Below are positions 10,136 through 21,905 of a stretch of DNA of 64,000 bases, one piece after another (positions within the stretch are counted from its first letter, which is position 1; the number at the start of each line of letters is the position of its first letter). This stretch comes from Fragilariopsis cylindrus CCMP1102 (lineage: Eukaryota; Bacillariophyta; Bacillariophyceae; Bacillariales; Bacillariaceae), in assembly GCA_900095095.1 (NCBI GenBank), contig FMBT01000306.1:310001-374000 (forward strand), read 5' to 3'. Made by a program: the position numbers and the translations under genes. The notes beneath the pieces are model-generated. The model worked only from the letters and a program-made list of their open reading frames with translations, was not told the origin of the DNA and made no database searches.

Positions 10136-11050
10136 ATGAAATTTACCTTGATAGCAATATTAGTGGTTGCTATCATCTCTGTAGCGGCAGGCAATGATGT
10201 ACCCAATTTTAGCTACGCAACTAGTGTCGCAGCCACACGGGCCCTGGAATCCAGCAGCCCCGGAAACCCCTACCACGAGCCGCTCGCGGCGCTCTTTGCC
10301 GGCGACGAGGCGTTAGAAAAGAAACGACTACAGATGTCAGCCAGCAATAAAACTGCATGTCGTAACGAGGTGAGCACAGTGGTTGCCCGGCACATGATCA
10401 TCGACAAAATGTTGCATAGGGCAGTCTCGTTGAGTGAACCGCATGGGCCGCGACAGGTAGTGATTCTAGGGGCAGGCTTCGACACCCGCGCAAACAGATT
10501 TGCAACGCACCTTCCTGTAAACAAGTGGTTCGAGATCGACCTCCCCGCCCCACAGATGTACAAGCAGCAGGTTCTAAGGAAGGGTGGTGTCGTCGACCCA
10601 GAAAATCTTGTGCGCTTACCACTTGATTTGATTTCCGGCGACGTTGTCAAAGCACTGGAGGAGGCAGGCTGGGACCCAACGGCTCCGACACTATACATAT
10701 TGGAGGGACTCGTCTACTATTTTTCCACAGAGAAGGTGGTGGCGCTGTTGAAATCGATACCATGTGTCCCACGTAGCCGAATTGTCGTGAGCGTTGTTGA
10801 GCAAAGCCTACAAAGAGCATTTGCAAGATATGGAATAGATGCCTGGTCGACAAATTACGAGCTCTTAAGAAGCGCAGGGGCGCTTCGGTTAAAGAATTAT
10901 AAGTTGCGCCAGACCTTTTCAACGTCGCTTCCGAATCGATTTGGCCTGGGGGTGTGGGTTACGCGACCGCCGTCGGGAACGTGGTGGAGACGCCTCATGT
11001 ACAATGTCTATATTCCATGTGAGCGCGTGCTGGAATACGAAGCAATATAG
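10136..11050 (+). CDS. Secreted or membrane-anchored SAM-dependent methyltransferase (LCMT/PPM1-like fold)
   Basis: The protein has 304 residues. Residues 1-19 are a signal peptide (TLIAILVVAIISVAAG). The catalytic part resembles the class I O-methyltransferases of the leucine carboxyl methyltransferase family (Pfam LCMT), common in bacteria: motif I VVILGAGFDTRAN (108-120), the acidic motif WFEIDLPAPQMYKQQVLR (131-148), and TLYILEGLVYYF further on. In this family the Gly-x-Gly loop and the acidic residue of EIDLP bind S-adenosylmethionine. The substrate is unknown. The base composition is clearly GC-richer than all neighbours and the gene lacks the poly-Ser/Asn tracts typical of this window. 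Together with the bacterial family this suggests horizontal acquisition. The start is chosen because it begins directly with the signal peptide. Confidence 0.82.
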   Translation: MKFTLIAILVVAIISVAAGNDVPNFSYATSVAATRALESSSPGNPYHEPLAALFAGDEALEKKRLQMSASNKTACRNEVSTVVARHMIIDKMLHRAVSLSEPHGPRQVVILGAGFDTRANRFATHLPVNKWFEIDLPAPQMYKQQVLRKGGVVDPENLVRLPLDLISGDVVKALEEAGWDPTAPTLYILEGLVYYFSTEKVVALLKSIPCVPRSRIVVSVVEQSLQRAFARYGIDAWSTNYELLRSAGALRLKNYKLRQTFSTSLPNRFGLGVWVTRPPSGTWWRRLMYNVYIPCERVLEYEAI

Positions 11051-11063
11051 GATTGAGATAGAA

Positions 11064-11549
11064 ATGGAACAGTACGTTTCATGTTCGTCTTCACCCAGGC
11101 ACGCCATGACTGGTGGTGATTTGTGGATTTTAGACACGCCTATGGCAATTCTTCAGCCTATACATCTCACAACTGAACGATTTGTTCGCATGTATACCAA
11201 CTCACTTTCTAAAAACAGAATCGTCATGGGAAAGAAAAGAGGGACTTGTTTTTCTGAGAAAGAGAAACAAGTCCGGGTGGAAGAGGAAAAAATATTCGAT
11301 AACTTGAAAAATCCACCCGTTCTCCTCGAAGGTGTAATGGACCTACTCGGAAATGAACACAAGACGGATGAATTAGTGGAACAAAGAATTCTTGAAACGA
11401 ATAAGCAGCGTGTGAATGATAAAAAGGAATGGGATCATCTGGAACGGGCTGCGATGAACTTGGATTTAATCGTTTTTAAAAAGACAAGAAAACGTGGCGA
11501 CCACCTACAGTTCTCGTACCTCTCAAGGAATAGGACTGCAAGAATATAA
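11064..11549 (+). CDS. Small basic hypothetical protein, uncertain
   Basis: A frame of 161 residues that begins just downstream of the methyltransferase stop. It is rich in Lys, Glu and Arg, with a probable helical stretch (EKEKQVRVEEEKIFDNL, then KTDELVEQRILETNKQRVND). No family is recognised. The frame continues upstream into the methyltransferase, where it is a shadow. It could be a real small gene or chance. Confidence 0.3.
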   Translation: MEQYVSCSSSPRHAMTGGDLWILDTPMAILQPIHLTTERFVRMYTNSLSKNRIVMGKKRGTCFSEKEKQVRVEEEKIFDNLKNPPVLLEGVMDLLGNEHKTDELVEQRILETNKQRVNDKKEWDHLERAAMNLDLIVFKKTRKRGDHLQFSYLSRNRTARI

Positions 11550-11959
11550 TTAAATGAGATGATGATATATTCTACTACGTTGTTCCTCTAAAATGTAAGC
11601 CATTTCTATTTTTCTACTTTAGGTTCTCAGGTGCCATCTTCGACCTCCCTCAACAAATATATAAGCATCTGGACCGTCGACGAGAAAAAATCCTATCTAC
11701 TATTTGTTATTTTGGATTCTAGATTGGTTTTACCTCGCACAAGCAAGCCTAGCACGCTATTCGAAAGCTGGAAGATTGAATCGTGCATCTCTAGCGCTAC
11801 GATTTTCTAGATATTTTCGTCTAAAAAATTATTCCTGATATTTGTTATTCTGGCTGGCGTTTAAATAAGGTCATTTACCGCGTGTTGCTGTAGGCTACAG
11901 GAGAACAATTTCTTTGCTTTCTCTAATTTTAATAAAATATTACACTCTCTTTTGTTACT

Positions 11960-13664
11960 ATGGAAACCCCCACAATATTGAAAAAAGAGAGGATGTTTCG
12001 TAGGACTAGGGACATCGAGGACTCGCTAGGGGAGCAGCCGCAACCGCGGAACAGGCGAATGCAAAAAATAGAAGACGATGACATTAGGAGGAACGACGAC
12101 AAAGTAAACCATAACGAATCTTTTGATGATGTTGAGATTAATAGGGATGACGAACACAATGACGATGACGAACACGATGACGAACACAAACACGATGACA
12201 ATGATGATGATGCATACGACGATGAAGATGAAGGACGTGGTTTATTAGTAACAACACCTTCCTCTGATCGTCATTATAATCACCGTCTTCGCTTGGAGAT
12301 TGGAATGAAGAAGATGATTCCGAACACCAATCCACACCAGCACAAGAAGATTGGCGGAAGGCGATTCGAAATTGGACTTTGTTTTATGGGATAGTCTTAG
12401 CCGTTTGATCTTGATCTTAAAATCGGCAAATGGGATCACCATGTTGATGCGAGATTTGAGTGGTATCATGGCTGCAAAGGTGTGCGGCAGCTTGATCCGT
12501 ATCCGGCCAAGGCAAAGTCTATTGGAACGATATACGGCCTTAGCCTATCCTTGTTATTGCTGTGGAGACCAATCCAATCAGACTTGTATGCAGGAAGTCT
12601 TCATTTAGTTAAGCCATGCCGTCCATTGCAGGACTTACTTCATCAGCTTCGATATGATAGCCAACTCTCCCCTGACCTGAAATATATCGAACGCTACCGA
12701 CCCTTTCAAGCCTTGGGATTGGGAAACGGATACGCTAGACAGCTAGGAGAGGCCTTGCAAACTCATTTTGAGAGATACAGTCGCAATGAGACCCAACGGT
12801 TCGAGTATGTCGAAACTCTCAATTTAATTGGAAACCTCTTTGATGTCGAGGCGCAGATTTTATCATTGATACATTATCCATAACTACTCCTACACTTCAA
12901 GACTACTATTGGGTCGAAACCAGAATTTGGGAGATTCCACTGCCATTCGACTGGCGAACTTGATATCATCTTCAGCAGCCAAGAAGAAGGATAATATACG
13001 TCTGATGGTAAGACCGATCAGGAAGAAATCAGCCAAGCACCGATAGGGCAGCCATTGGTGTGGCTCGAATATGGTGGAACGTCGGTGACAGAAACAGGGC
13101 TACAAAAATTGTATGAGGCCATGGAACGCGCAGCTTTGAGTTCTTGGAATTGGAGTATACGGATAATATATGGCCACGTTGGTATCGACCGAACCCCATC
13201 CCTGCAAGCGTCCGGTATCTTCACAAGGCAAAGTACCTGAGGAAATAGACTTTACTGGCAATTGCTTGAGTGATAATGACATGTCAATCTTGGTAGGGGA
13301 GGTCTTGCAAACCAATATATCAAGCGTAAATCTAATGAACAACAAGATCGGAACCCGCGGAGTCATTGATCTTCTGCCGTTGACCAAGACGATGAAGAGG
13401 CTGGATCTTGCCATGAATTGGCGAATAGGAGATCAAGGTGCCATTGCATTGGCAAAGGCATTGAACAACACAAACAACACGACAGTTGAGACATTGACGT
13501 TATTCAAATGTCGGGTGGGTCAAAAGGGAGCCGAGGCCTTTTTGTCCATCTTCCCCCGCAATCAGCAATTGAAGTATCTTTCATTAACAGTGAATGACGA
13601 TGATGGAGGGATCGACAAGGCAACCATCCAAGCTCTCCGCAAGGCAACGGATGCAAATTGGTAG
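11960..13664 (+). pseudogene. Degenerate leucine-rich-repeat gene (RNI-like)
   Basis: The region reads as one protein only if several frame changes are allowed. At 11960-12394 there is an acidic Asp/Glu/His-rich N-terminal part. A hydrophobic stretch (NWTLFYGIVLAV) follows near 12370, and a segment with a second hydrophobic part (GLSLSLLLLWRP) at 12482-12883. At 13170-13664 four RNI-type leucine-rich repeats appear (for example ISSVNLMNNKIGTRGVIDLL and MKRLDLAMNWRIGDQGAIAL). The order acidic tail, transmembrane segment, LRR is typical of a large diatom family of membrane LRR proteins. At least three breaks separate the parts, with no good splice sites seen between them, so it is probably a pseudogene; unrecognised introns remain possible. 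Confidence 0.6.
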
Positions 13665-15102
13665 TACAGTAGGCCTAGTTATAGATGGTTTGCGCACGCC
13701 GTAGTAATCGATCTAATAATGATCGATCAATCATTTCTCCAACGTCAATTTGGTTGACGAGACGAGAGACGATTGTGAGAAAACTACGTCTGGACCGAAT
13801 GAAGTCTAAACAACTCAGGCAACGTTGCTGGTGACGATTTTGCTCTCTTCCGAATCTTGTTTGTTCTACCATTATTCACATGGCAAAAGACTCCTGGACA
13901 TCGCGTGACAAAAAAAACCAAGTAATAGCGAAACAAAAAAATGACGGACGATCCAGAAACGAGTACCATGCATGTCCACCGAAGATAAAATCGAAAACGG
14001 CGTCGCCTCAGTCCATGGACGAGCAAAAGTATACGCCTATCAGTGGGGTGGATCATATAGACTGGCATCAGTGGGGATCATAAGGCACAGGGGCGAACCG
14101 TCGTGGTCTAACAAGAAGGGTTTGAACATATTTGCTGGTCACTTTTTTCATTCATGGGTGCATACTCGGATAGTGGTGAGCATCGACCTTGATTCGCGAC
14201 GTTTGAGTCCGGTTTTAGTCTATTTCTAAGCGTCTTCTACTAAATCCTGTCTGGACCGTCGACGAGAAGAAAGTCCAAGAAATTAAGGACGAATACAAAC
14301 AAAAAAAGAGATGAAAGTAACGACGAACCATCGCAGTGCCCTTTCTATCTACGAGCGACATCTTATCGTCGTGGTTCCTACGACAGAACAAAGATGCTCC
14401 TGTTGGATGTATGGTAGTTGATATGCATTCATACTATCCGGACATAGCACCAAATGCGGCAGGTAATTATCAAGCTGAAATAATGTATAATACACCATGT
14501 GATGTTGAAATTCCTGTGCTGATTCGAGAATATTAACTCGACCGAATGGTATACTAAAAAGAGTAATAATGACCAAGAGTTACCGGTGCAAAATATTATC
14601 TGGTGGATTATCATTGAAGAATCTGACTAGTGCACCTGGAAATTCTATTGTGAACGATTGGTCATGAAATCGTCACACTGAAAGAAAACGACGAAGTACA
14701 ACTTCAACCTGAACTTCATCTTCCGGTATGTTTACAACATCATGGTATGATCAATTCAATCGGTTGGAATATTTTATATGTCTTTCGTTGGTCGGTGGAC
14801 AAGCTGGGATTACTGGTCATGGCACCACCGTCTGCAACCGAGGGAGAGGATGTACCCATCGATCGAACAGAAGTCATGTCATAGATATGTTGTGCATCGT
14901 ACAAAGTGCTAATGCATTATTATCTAGGTCCTACTATAAGACATGTAGTCTAAGTGTTGTACTGTAGCATATGTATTTAATTTTAAACGTCGACAAACTC
15001 AATTACTGTATGAGTCACACAAAACCTCACTTCATATTGTCATGGTCGCAGCAGTTATATCGTTTTTAAGTAATGTTATAGCTCCGCGTACAGTACACCA
15101 AT
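13665..15102. other. Decayed region without intact gene
   Basis: Only short frames are present. Near 14715-14880 one frame reads ELHLPVCLQHHGMINSIGWN followed by a hydrophobic stretch, which faintly recalls the His-Gly-Met helix of cytochrome b561 proteins; too short to call. A 19-base sequence at 14250-14268 is an exact copy of 11668-11686. TACTGTA heptamers occur near 14958, 15002 and 15091. Confidence 0.4.
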
Positions 15103-16524
15103 TCAAATAATGTTCTTGCTGGTAATGATATAATCTGCAAGTGGTAACACTCCTCCAAAGTTCTCTGGTAGGAAGCGTGCATCGGTTGTCGAATCTACAC
15201 CATCTTTCGTATAGGACAATTGCAACGTCAAAAGATTCGGATCGTTTGTATTTTGTTCTATACTAATACTACCCGGTGGTCGCGTGTCGATTAATGAAGG
15301 ATTAGCATCATCGAAATACAATCTCTAGTCCCATTACCATACATCGTACCGGCCTGGATTCCATCTCTATATTTAACGTGATCTGCTCCAAAAGACCGAT
15401 CAAAAGACCATCCGGATTTTGTTCGTCCAAGTGAATGCTCTAGAAGCCATTGATTCATCCCAAAGTATCCGTCCACTGAAGAATTTTTTGAAATCCATCT
15501 CAACATCTAATTTTTCTCCCGACATCGTGTATTGTAATAGTCCTAATTTCTTATGCATATCATAACTTGGTAAAATCACATATTCTACATAACATTTGAA
15601 TTTTCCGGTTTCGCGAAGTCTGTAAACAGTTGAGGATTTTTGATATACTTAGACCGTTTTTCAGGAGATAAGTTTGAGAAACCCCCAGTTTCAACCATTT
15701 TCAAATCTTCAGAATCAACATTCAAAGCAATCAACGGAATTTTTAATTCCCTAGCGACTTCGAACACATCACGGTACCCCTCAAATGGCCATTGCCAACG
15801 TCGATCCCATTCGACATTCTTTCTCATTTCTTCTGTAGAAATATCTCCAGCTATGTATGCGTCTAAGACTGGTTGGAATTGAATTTGAATTTGTTCTAAT
15901 CCAATACCGAGCTTTTCTTGTTGTTGTTGTTGATCACTTTTATTGTTACTATTGCTACTTTTTTCGTTCTGGAGCATGAAGTTTCCGAATCATATCAACC
16001 TGCAATATATGATCTCGTTCGGCGTTATGATGCTCGCCCAACCAAAGAGCACCTCGTTTCTTACTCAACGACTTGATCAATCGATCCTCCTGTGTTCACG
16101 TATACAATATAGTGTACAATTATACAATTGATCCATCAATTGATTGGTAGATCAGAGAGGGGGAGAGGGCATAGAGGAAAGGAGACCATTTGATGATGAT
16201 TGTTAGATGTGTGTTTTGTCCGTCCGTCCGGGTATTAAGAAGATCAGAGGATACTGCATAAGATTTTTGCTAACTCACCGTCACAGATTTTATGGTTGGA
16301 TTTTTCTTCGGAGATGCATCTGGAATCACCTGAAACGCCAAAATTGAATCTTTATTCCGATCTGATGAGAGATTTTGCTGTTGAATCGATGCTTGAGCGT
16401 CGGTTGCTGGAATTAACCATCCCGTCATTGCACCACCACTAGCCGCGACAACAGTGGCAGTAGTGCAGCAGACGACGAGAAAATCGACCTTCGATTCATC
16501 ATCGGATCGTCGAATGATAAGCAA
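15103..16524 (-). pseudogene. ChaN/Tiki-like haem-uptake-domain gene, frame-broken
   Basis: The blocks of the ChaN (DUF399, Tiki superfamily) domain appear in order on the minus strand: GALWLGEHHNAERDHILQVD (about 16000-16060), LGIGLEQIQIQFQPVLDAYI and WDRRWQWPFEGYRDVFEVAR (15750-15920), FFSGRILWDESMASRAFTW (about 15430-15490), GADHVKYRDGI (about 15360) and LPLADYII at the end. The family binds haem or acts as a metalloprotease-like fold; plant and algal members are plastid proteins. Exon 1 (about 16524-16279) has a hydrophobic segment and an Ala-rich junction; it ends at a good GTGAGT donor and joins in phase to 16089 through a 189-base intron. Downstream the frame changes about four times, one of them at a six-base A run. 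It is either a dying gene or one damaged by assembly indels. No in-frame ATG precedes exon 1, so a further 5' exon is likely. Confidence 0.65.
16090..16278 (-). other. Intron in ChaN-like gene
   Basis: Donor GTGAGT and acceptor CACAG on the minus strand; removal keeps the frame (phase 0) from ...KSVTV to EDRLIKS. Confidence 0.7.
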
Positions 16525-17271
16525 TCATTCTCATTCGGAAGCACCAACAGAAGCACTGTTAAGGCAGATATTATAGTACTATTGTCATCTTATCGTGTAT
16601 CTATGGTATTGTGTAGATAGATTTGATTCTTCTTCACATTGAGAAGCCACAAATGTAGCTCTATTATTTGATTGTTGGTTTTTTTGAAGTTTTATGTGTG
16701 ATGCTTATGACGAGAACTTTTTTAGAATTTAGTGACTTCCTTACCGGGACTGGATGACATCACATCCAGTCACGTCGTGGATCGTGGAAAATACTCTTAT
16801 TATGCATCATATTATTACATTATTATTAGCCTACACTATTACCGGTAGGAACACTATTAATACCCTGATTACACATACAGTACATCCAACCGTGTATCAG
16901 AATGTCACTGCAGTATAATTACGAAGCTTAGCATAGAGTAGATATGTATCGATGTCGTAAATTATAGTCCATTTTACTAATGATACGGAATAAGAAAAAA
17001 CTCACAACATTCTATTAATTAGATATAGTTTTACAAAAATAAGATATAGTAATAATAGCATGGAATGGAAATAGGGGAGACAACAGCCCACAGGATTAAT
17101 TAATATCACCAGAATTACTCTTACGTTTCTAATAGTAATAAAAACTAATTTATATAATGATATTTCGTCGAGCAGTGTAACTTGAATACTAATTTACTGC
17201 TCTACTCTATCAGCAAGAGAAAGATAGAGGAAAGGAAGGAATGAAGGGAGGAAGAGACAATACTGGCCTAA
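16525..17271. other. Intergenic spacer
   Basis: About 750 AT-rich bases upstream of the ChaN-like gene and downstream of the J-like gene. A TACAGTA heptamer lies near 16879. No gene is seen. Confidence 0.45.
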
Positions 17272-18885
17272 CTAGCTTTCTAGTTGCATTTTAGCCTTGT
17301 GGATCTTTTTCGTTACAGCCTTGATGTCCTTGTCTGTTAACGTGAATGCGTTGAAGACTTGGTCGACGCTGATTAACGTATCTTCGCAGGCACCGGAAAC
17401 TTCATCGGATATGTTCCTAAAGGTTTTCGTTCCGGTAATACAACCAAACATACCTTGTTCTCTACCACATGTGGCAGCAGCATTCTTGTGTAATTCTTCA
17501 TCGTCAGCAGCATTCGAAAAGACACTGGCCGATGCAAAAGTTTCCCCGTCATCGTCAAGGAAGGTTCGGGTGTCATCATCATCATCATCTCCATCCACCT
17601 GCTGATCTCCGGTTCCAGTCATTTCTGTTCCAGTTGTGTGTTCGGTGTGAGAAGTCGACGATCTCTGCATACTCACAGATCGTTTGAAATTACTGAAAAC
17701 TCCTCCTCCCCGTAGTTTGCTATTACTACTACTACTACGAGCATTATCATGATCACCGCCACCGCCGCCGCCAATGTTGTTGCTGTTGTTATGTTGGCTA
17801 TTGTTGTTGTTGTTGTGGATATCTTCGCTGTCCGTCATGCTAGTATCTATCACATTTGAGTCTATATTAGTATTCAAGGATATTCCATTTGAATCCTTTG
17901 ATTCCTTTTTCTTTTTCCTCTTTTTCCGTCCCCACAGAGATTTCTTTTCTTTTACTTTCTCCACAGGATATTCTTGTTGTTGTTGTTCTCGGTGGTCGTA
18001 TTCCACAGACGGTCGATCGGGAGATGATGAAGTAGATGACGGTGGTTGTTGTTGTTGTTGTTGTTTTTGTCGTCGTTTCTGTTTGCGTGTTGGAGTATTA
18101 TTATTGTAGGTATCTACATTCTCTCCAAAATCTTCCTGTTCTTTTCCAATGCCGTCGTCGTCGTCGTTAGAAAAAAGAGAACCAGAAAATGCGGATTGAA
18201 TCCAACTTTTTGTCTCTGAAACGCTCGTGGAAGAAGAAATATTCGCTGGTAATTCCGTAGGTGTTACCGTTCTCGGTGGCGATGCATGTTGATTTTGTTG
18301 TGGTGGCGTTCGGTCCCGTTGATTCTGCTGCTGCTGTTGCTGTTGCTTTCGTGAACGTCGTTTGTTATTGCTATTGCTATTGCTATTGCTATTGCTATTG
18401 TTATTGCTAGTGTTGTTATCGTTGTTGCTGTTGCTACTCATCGTAGAAGACATAGCATTACTACTGGTGTGACTAATTGCGACGCTACTACTTTCAGTAG
18501 TAACAGCGGACTGTGTTTGTTGTAAAGTGTAACCACCTGCCTGTGCTGGGAGTATTCCTCCAACACCAACCCGATCCGGACGAATTTCATCGTATGATAG
18601 TCGTAAGGTGGGATCTGCTAGTATCCGTACTGCAAACACAACTGAATCCATTTGTCTTTCAGCTTTATACCGACGTTGATCTGCCATCGACGAGGATGAT
18701 TCTGATTGTGGACCTTTCATGGCGGCATCAATCTTTGCTAGCAATGTAAATAATTCACTACGTCGATCAAAGTACGCTAATTGGATTTCTTCCTGTGTCG
18801 CCGTTGTTGGCACTTAAGGACATCTTCATACAAATCTGCATTCTTTCCAAACGTATCATCGATGACTTGCAAGTCTAGCGCCATG
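17272..18885 (-). CDS. J-domain-like protein lacking the HPD motif
   Basis: The N-terminus reads MALDLQVIDDTFGKNADLYE, then VPTTATQEEIQLAYFDRRSE, and later FAVRILADPTLRLSYDE. This is the layout of a DnaJ domain: Asp-Leu-Tyr entry, helix II with Ile-x-x-Ala-Tyr, and the final Leu-x-Asp-x-x-x-Arg-x-x-Tyr-Asp helix. The loop that should carry His-Pro-Asp reads LFTLLAKID, so stimulation of Hsp70 ATPase is unlikely and a scaffold role is inferred. A low-complexity middle of about 300 residues (Ser, Asn, Gln, Lys/Arg) follows. The C-terminus has a conserved-looking segment (VSGACEDTLISVDQVFNAF...DIKAVTKKIHKA). The ATG at 18885 is in a different frame from the rest: one base seems missing near 18814, between VLK and VPTT. 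About 537 residues in all. Confidence 0.68.
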
Positions 18886-19794
18886 ATTGTTTTGTTTTGT
18901 TCTATTCTGTTTTATAAAAGATTGTGGCGTTCGCTTCCCTTTCACTTCACTTCGCGTTTTACTTTCACTTCACTTCGCGTTTTACCTTGTTATTATTTTT
19001 CGCTCTCAGCCTCGTCTGTACTCTTTTGCTGGCCACAGCCGTCGTTTCTATTGGTTCTTAGTTTAGCTTTTAGCTTTATCGACAATATTTTACTGTTCTT
19101 AAATCGAATCAATACATCAATTCTTTACGTTTTTGTTGCCATGAAACAATTTTTTAAACAGGCACACTCCCCCGTGAACCGTTGAGAGTATGAAAAAATC
19201 TCTCATATCAAGATAGCACACGCCAAACTGCAACCATATTTAAAAAACGCTTACACGTGCCTGATCTAAAAGAAAAGAATGAGCCTTGCACGTGCATTAT
19301 GTCCGTTGCAAAACTCACTTCCTAGTAACTTGGAACACATCACACACATACATCCACAAAAATGCGCGGCTTAAAAACTTTCTCTCACCAAATTCAAAAA
19401 TCGGTGGATTCGTGATCAAAGATACATTTTTTATATATCTCATCGAAAAAACTCGATTTTCCACGATGGCGACGAAACGCACTTAAAACATACAAACAAA
19501 TTCACGTGACTACTTCTCATTGAAAATTCAATTTTCCACGATGGTGACGAACACCTCTCATTCGTTCCACGGACATATCCACGGATACGGAGATATCTCG
19601 GCTCGGAGATGACATCATTCTTCGTTCCATTGGTGTTATTAGCTGCAATGGTTGTCTCTTTTCATTTTTTGGTACGTCCATTTTTCGGGTGAACGGAATT
19701 CGTCGGTTTTTCCTAAAACATACGAAGAAGGAATTGAATCGTCATAAAATTAACTTATTTGATAATTTATACATGTCAATATACTGGATGACGT
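18886..19794. other. Divergent intergenic region with short repeats
   Basis: About 900 bases. A 23-base unit TTTCACTTCACTTCGCGTTT is present twice in tandem at about 18940-18985. A second repeated motif, ATTTTCCACGATGGNGACGAA, occurs near 19456 and 19532. No gene is seen. It should contain the promoters of the J-like gene and of the LRR gene. Confidence 0.5.
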
Positions 19795-21905
19795 ATGTTA
19801 TCATATTGCTATTATGACCATTCAACATTATTTACCAGCAACAGAAGCACAGTGGAGAAAGACAATATTACAACTGCTGCCACCACAGCGGCCACAGCTG
19901 CTGTTGCTGCTATTACAAATAAGTACAAAAGATTTGTTGAATCGTATGTACCATCCGATGTAAATCAACAAGATGCGATTGTGGTTGTTAATATAATATC
20001 GAATTATGCAACACATTTTCGACTTACTCGTGTGGATTGGAATAAAATAATTCGATGTTGTGATCCAAATAATAATGGTAGGATAACACAATTGGTATTA
20101 TTCGATTTTGATTCCAGTAGTGATCGGATGACCATGTCCTATCATCATCATCATCATCGTCGGTCATAAAATTAATAATATGAATAATCAAGATTATTCA
20201 TACGATCTTTCGGCAACCAAAGAAACACCTTTACTATTATTATCGCAATTGGATAAACTTGAAAAATTAGAATTAAGACATTGTCGATCATTACCGCTGT
20301 CTGATTTACGTGCTATGAATTCACTAAATGGTTCAATCTATGTATCACAAAGAAAGACAATTTAGAATACCTGAAAATCGAATTGGTACCCACCTAATAT
20401 GACAACATTTATGATACGTGGATTTAAAGTAAATGGTGATCCGCTGGATGCTATTATTGCAACCTCAATCATTATGGAAATCCCACCACTATTAGAAGAT
20501 GATGATGACGATGGTGATAATAATTCAAAGGAAATCAAAGATATACTACAAGAAGTGAATGGGATTGGTCGGTTTGTAAAATACGATAAACGAACTGGAA
20601 GAATCAATGAATTAAATCTATCGGGATGTATCAATAATGATTCTCGAAGAAATATTTCGTTACATCTACCATATACGATAGGACGATTAGATATGCTCAC
20701 CAAGTTATACTTATACAATATATGTGATGTACCAAAAGAAATCACCAATCTTATACATCTGAAGGTACTTCGTTTAGATAGTTGTTCGGAATTATTCGAT
20801 CCACAAATCAAATTACCAGGTATCAAAGAATTACAAATCCGTCATTCATGTACATATGAGCTTTTGTCATGGATAACAACATGTTTTCCAGGTTTACAGT
20901 CATTAGAAATCCTTGGTATTGATACCGAGGAGGACATCGAGTTCTTCAGACACTTGGTGGCAGATTTTCTTCAAGGTGCCCTAGCCCTAATCAGCAGTCA
21001 TCCACTACTACTACTACTACTACTACAGCAGGATCATCATGCTTTATGGAAAACTTGACGAAGTTACACATCAGTTTAGCAGTACACGATGATTACGTAG
21101 AAGGTTTAGAGGATGCACTTTTTGGTATCCTACGTATCCATCCAAACTTGTCGAAACTTTACGTGGAGAGAGTGGGAGGAAGAGAAGAAGAAGAAAGAAA
21201 GAAGAAGAAGAGGAGGAGGAGGAAGAAGACAACAATTTATTAGAAATATTAATGGTGAAAATCCTGAAACAATATCCAAGATTGCGTCGGCTTTCTATCG
21301 GTGGTCCTAATACCATTACACTTGATCGTCACCATCGACTCAATCCTTCGTTTAGTGATCGATGTGCTGTTCTTTTGAATCAAAATCATTGTGGACGAGT
21401 CCTTCTAATGAATCAAGGTACGTGTTGCAATAATAGTGTCATGAGTCCTAGTAGGAGTTCTTCTGAAAAAACAACAACAACAACTACTACTGCTATTGTT
21501 GCACCGAGCCATTATCATCACAACCAAAACCAAATAATAGTCGTCGTAATTGGATTCCAGTCTCCTTATGGCCACGTGTACTAGAACGAGCACAAAAGAT
21601 ATCTTATTTTGGAAAGGTAACACCAACCAAGAAGGATAATAATAACAATATATAATAATAATATCCAGAAAGCAAGTGCAATATACCTTTTATTACGAAA
21701 TGGACCTGCATTGGCAATGCGAAAGGAATTTGGTTTTTCATTTTTGAAAGATAAGAAATGTAATATTAATAATGCGCACGCCACCACATCAAAAGGAAAC
21801 ATCAGTATCATCGTCAGTGTATCATCCGATAATAATCCGAAGTATTATACTACAATGAAAACAAGACAAGGAACGAAAAAGCGGAAGCAACGATCCTTCG
21901 ATTGA
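19795..21905 (+). CDS. Leucine-rich-repeat protein, frame-broken
   Basis: Leucine-rich repeats are seen throughout: LDKLEKLELRHCRSLPLSDL near 20250, GRINELNLSGC (20600), LDMLTKLYLYNICDVPKEI (20690), LIHLKVLRLDSCSELFDP (20750), PGIKELQIRH (20820), PGLQSLEILG (20900), LTKLHISLAVHDDYVEGL (21050) and LRRLSIGGPN (21280). The C-terminal block has NWIPVSLWPRVLERAQKISY near 21550-21600 and IYLLLRNGPALAMRKEFGFS near 21690, the end typical of a diatom LRR family in which a Trp-Pro-x-x-Leu block follows the repeats. The pieces lie in different frames with at least four changes, and low-complexity tracts lie at several of them. The family probably mediates protein interactions; some members are Asp/Glu-rich intracellular proteins. 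It may be a live gene damaged by indels or a recent pseudogene. Confidence 0.55.

Noticed and set aside
10941-11062. Upstream extension of the small basic frame
   Set aside because: It overlaps the methyltransferase C-terminus in another frame; only the part after 11064 could be separate.
14715-14880. Possible cytochrome b561 fragment (HHGMINSIGWN)
   Set aside because: Too short, neighbouring frames do not continue the domain, and the paired His residues are not all visible.
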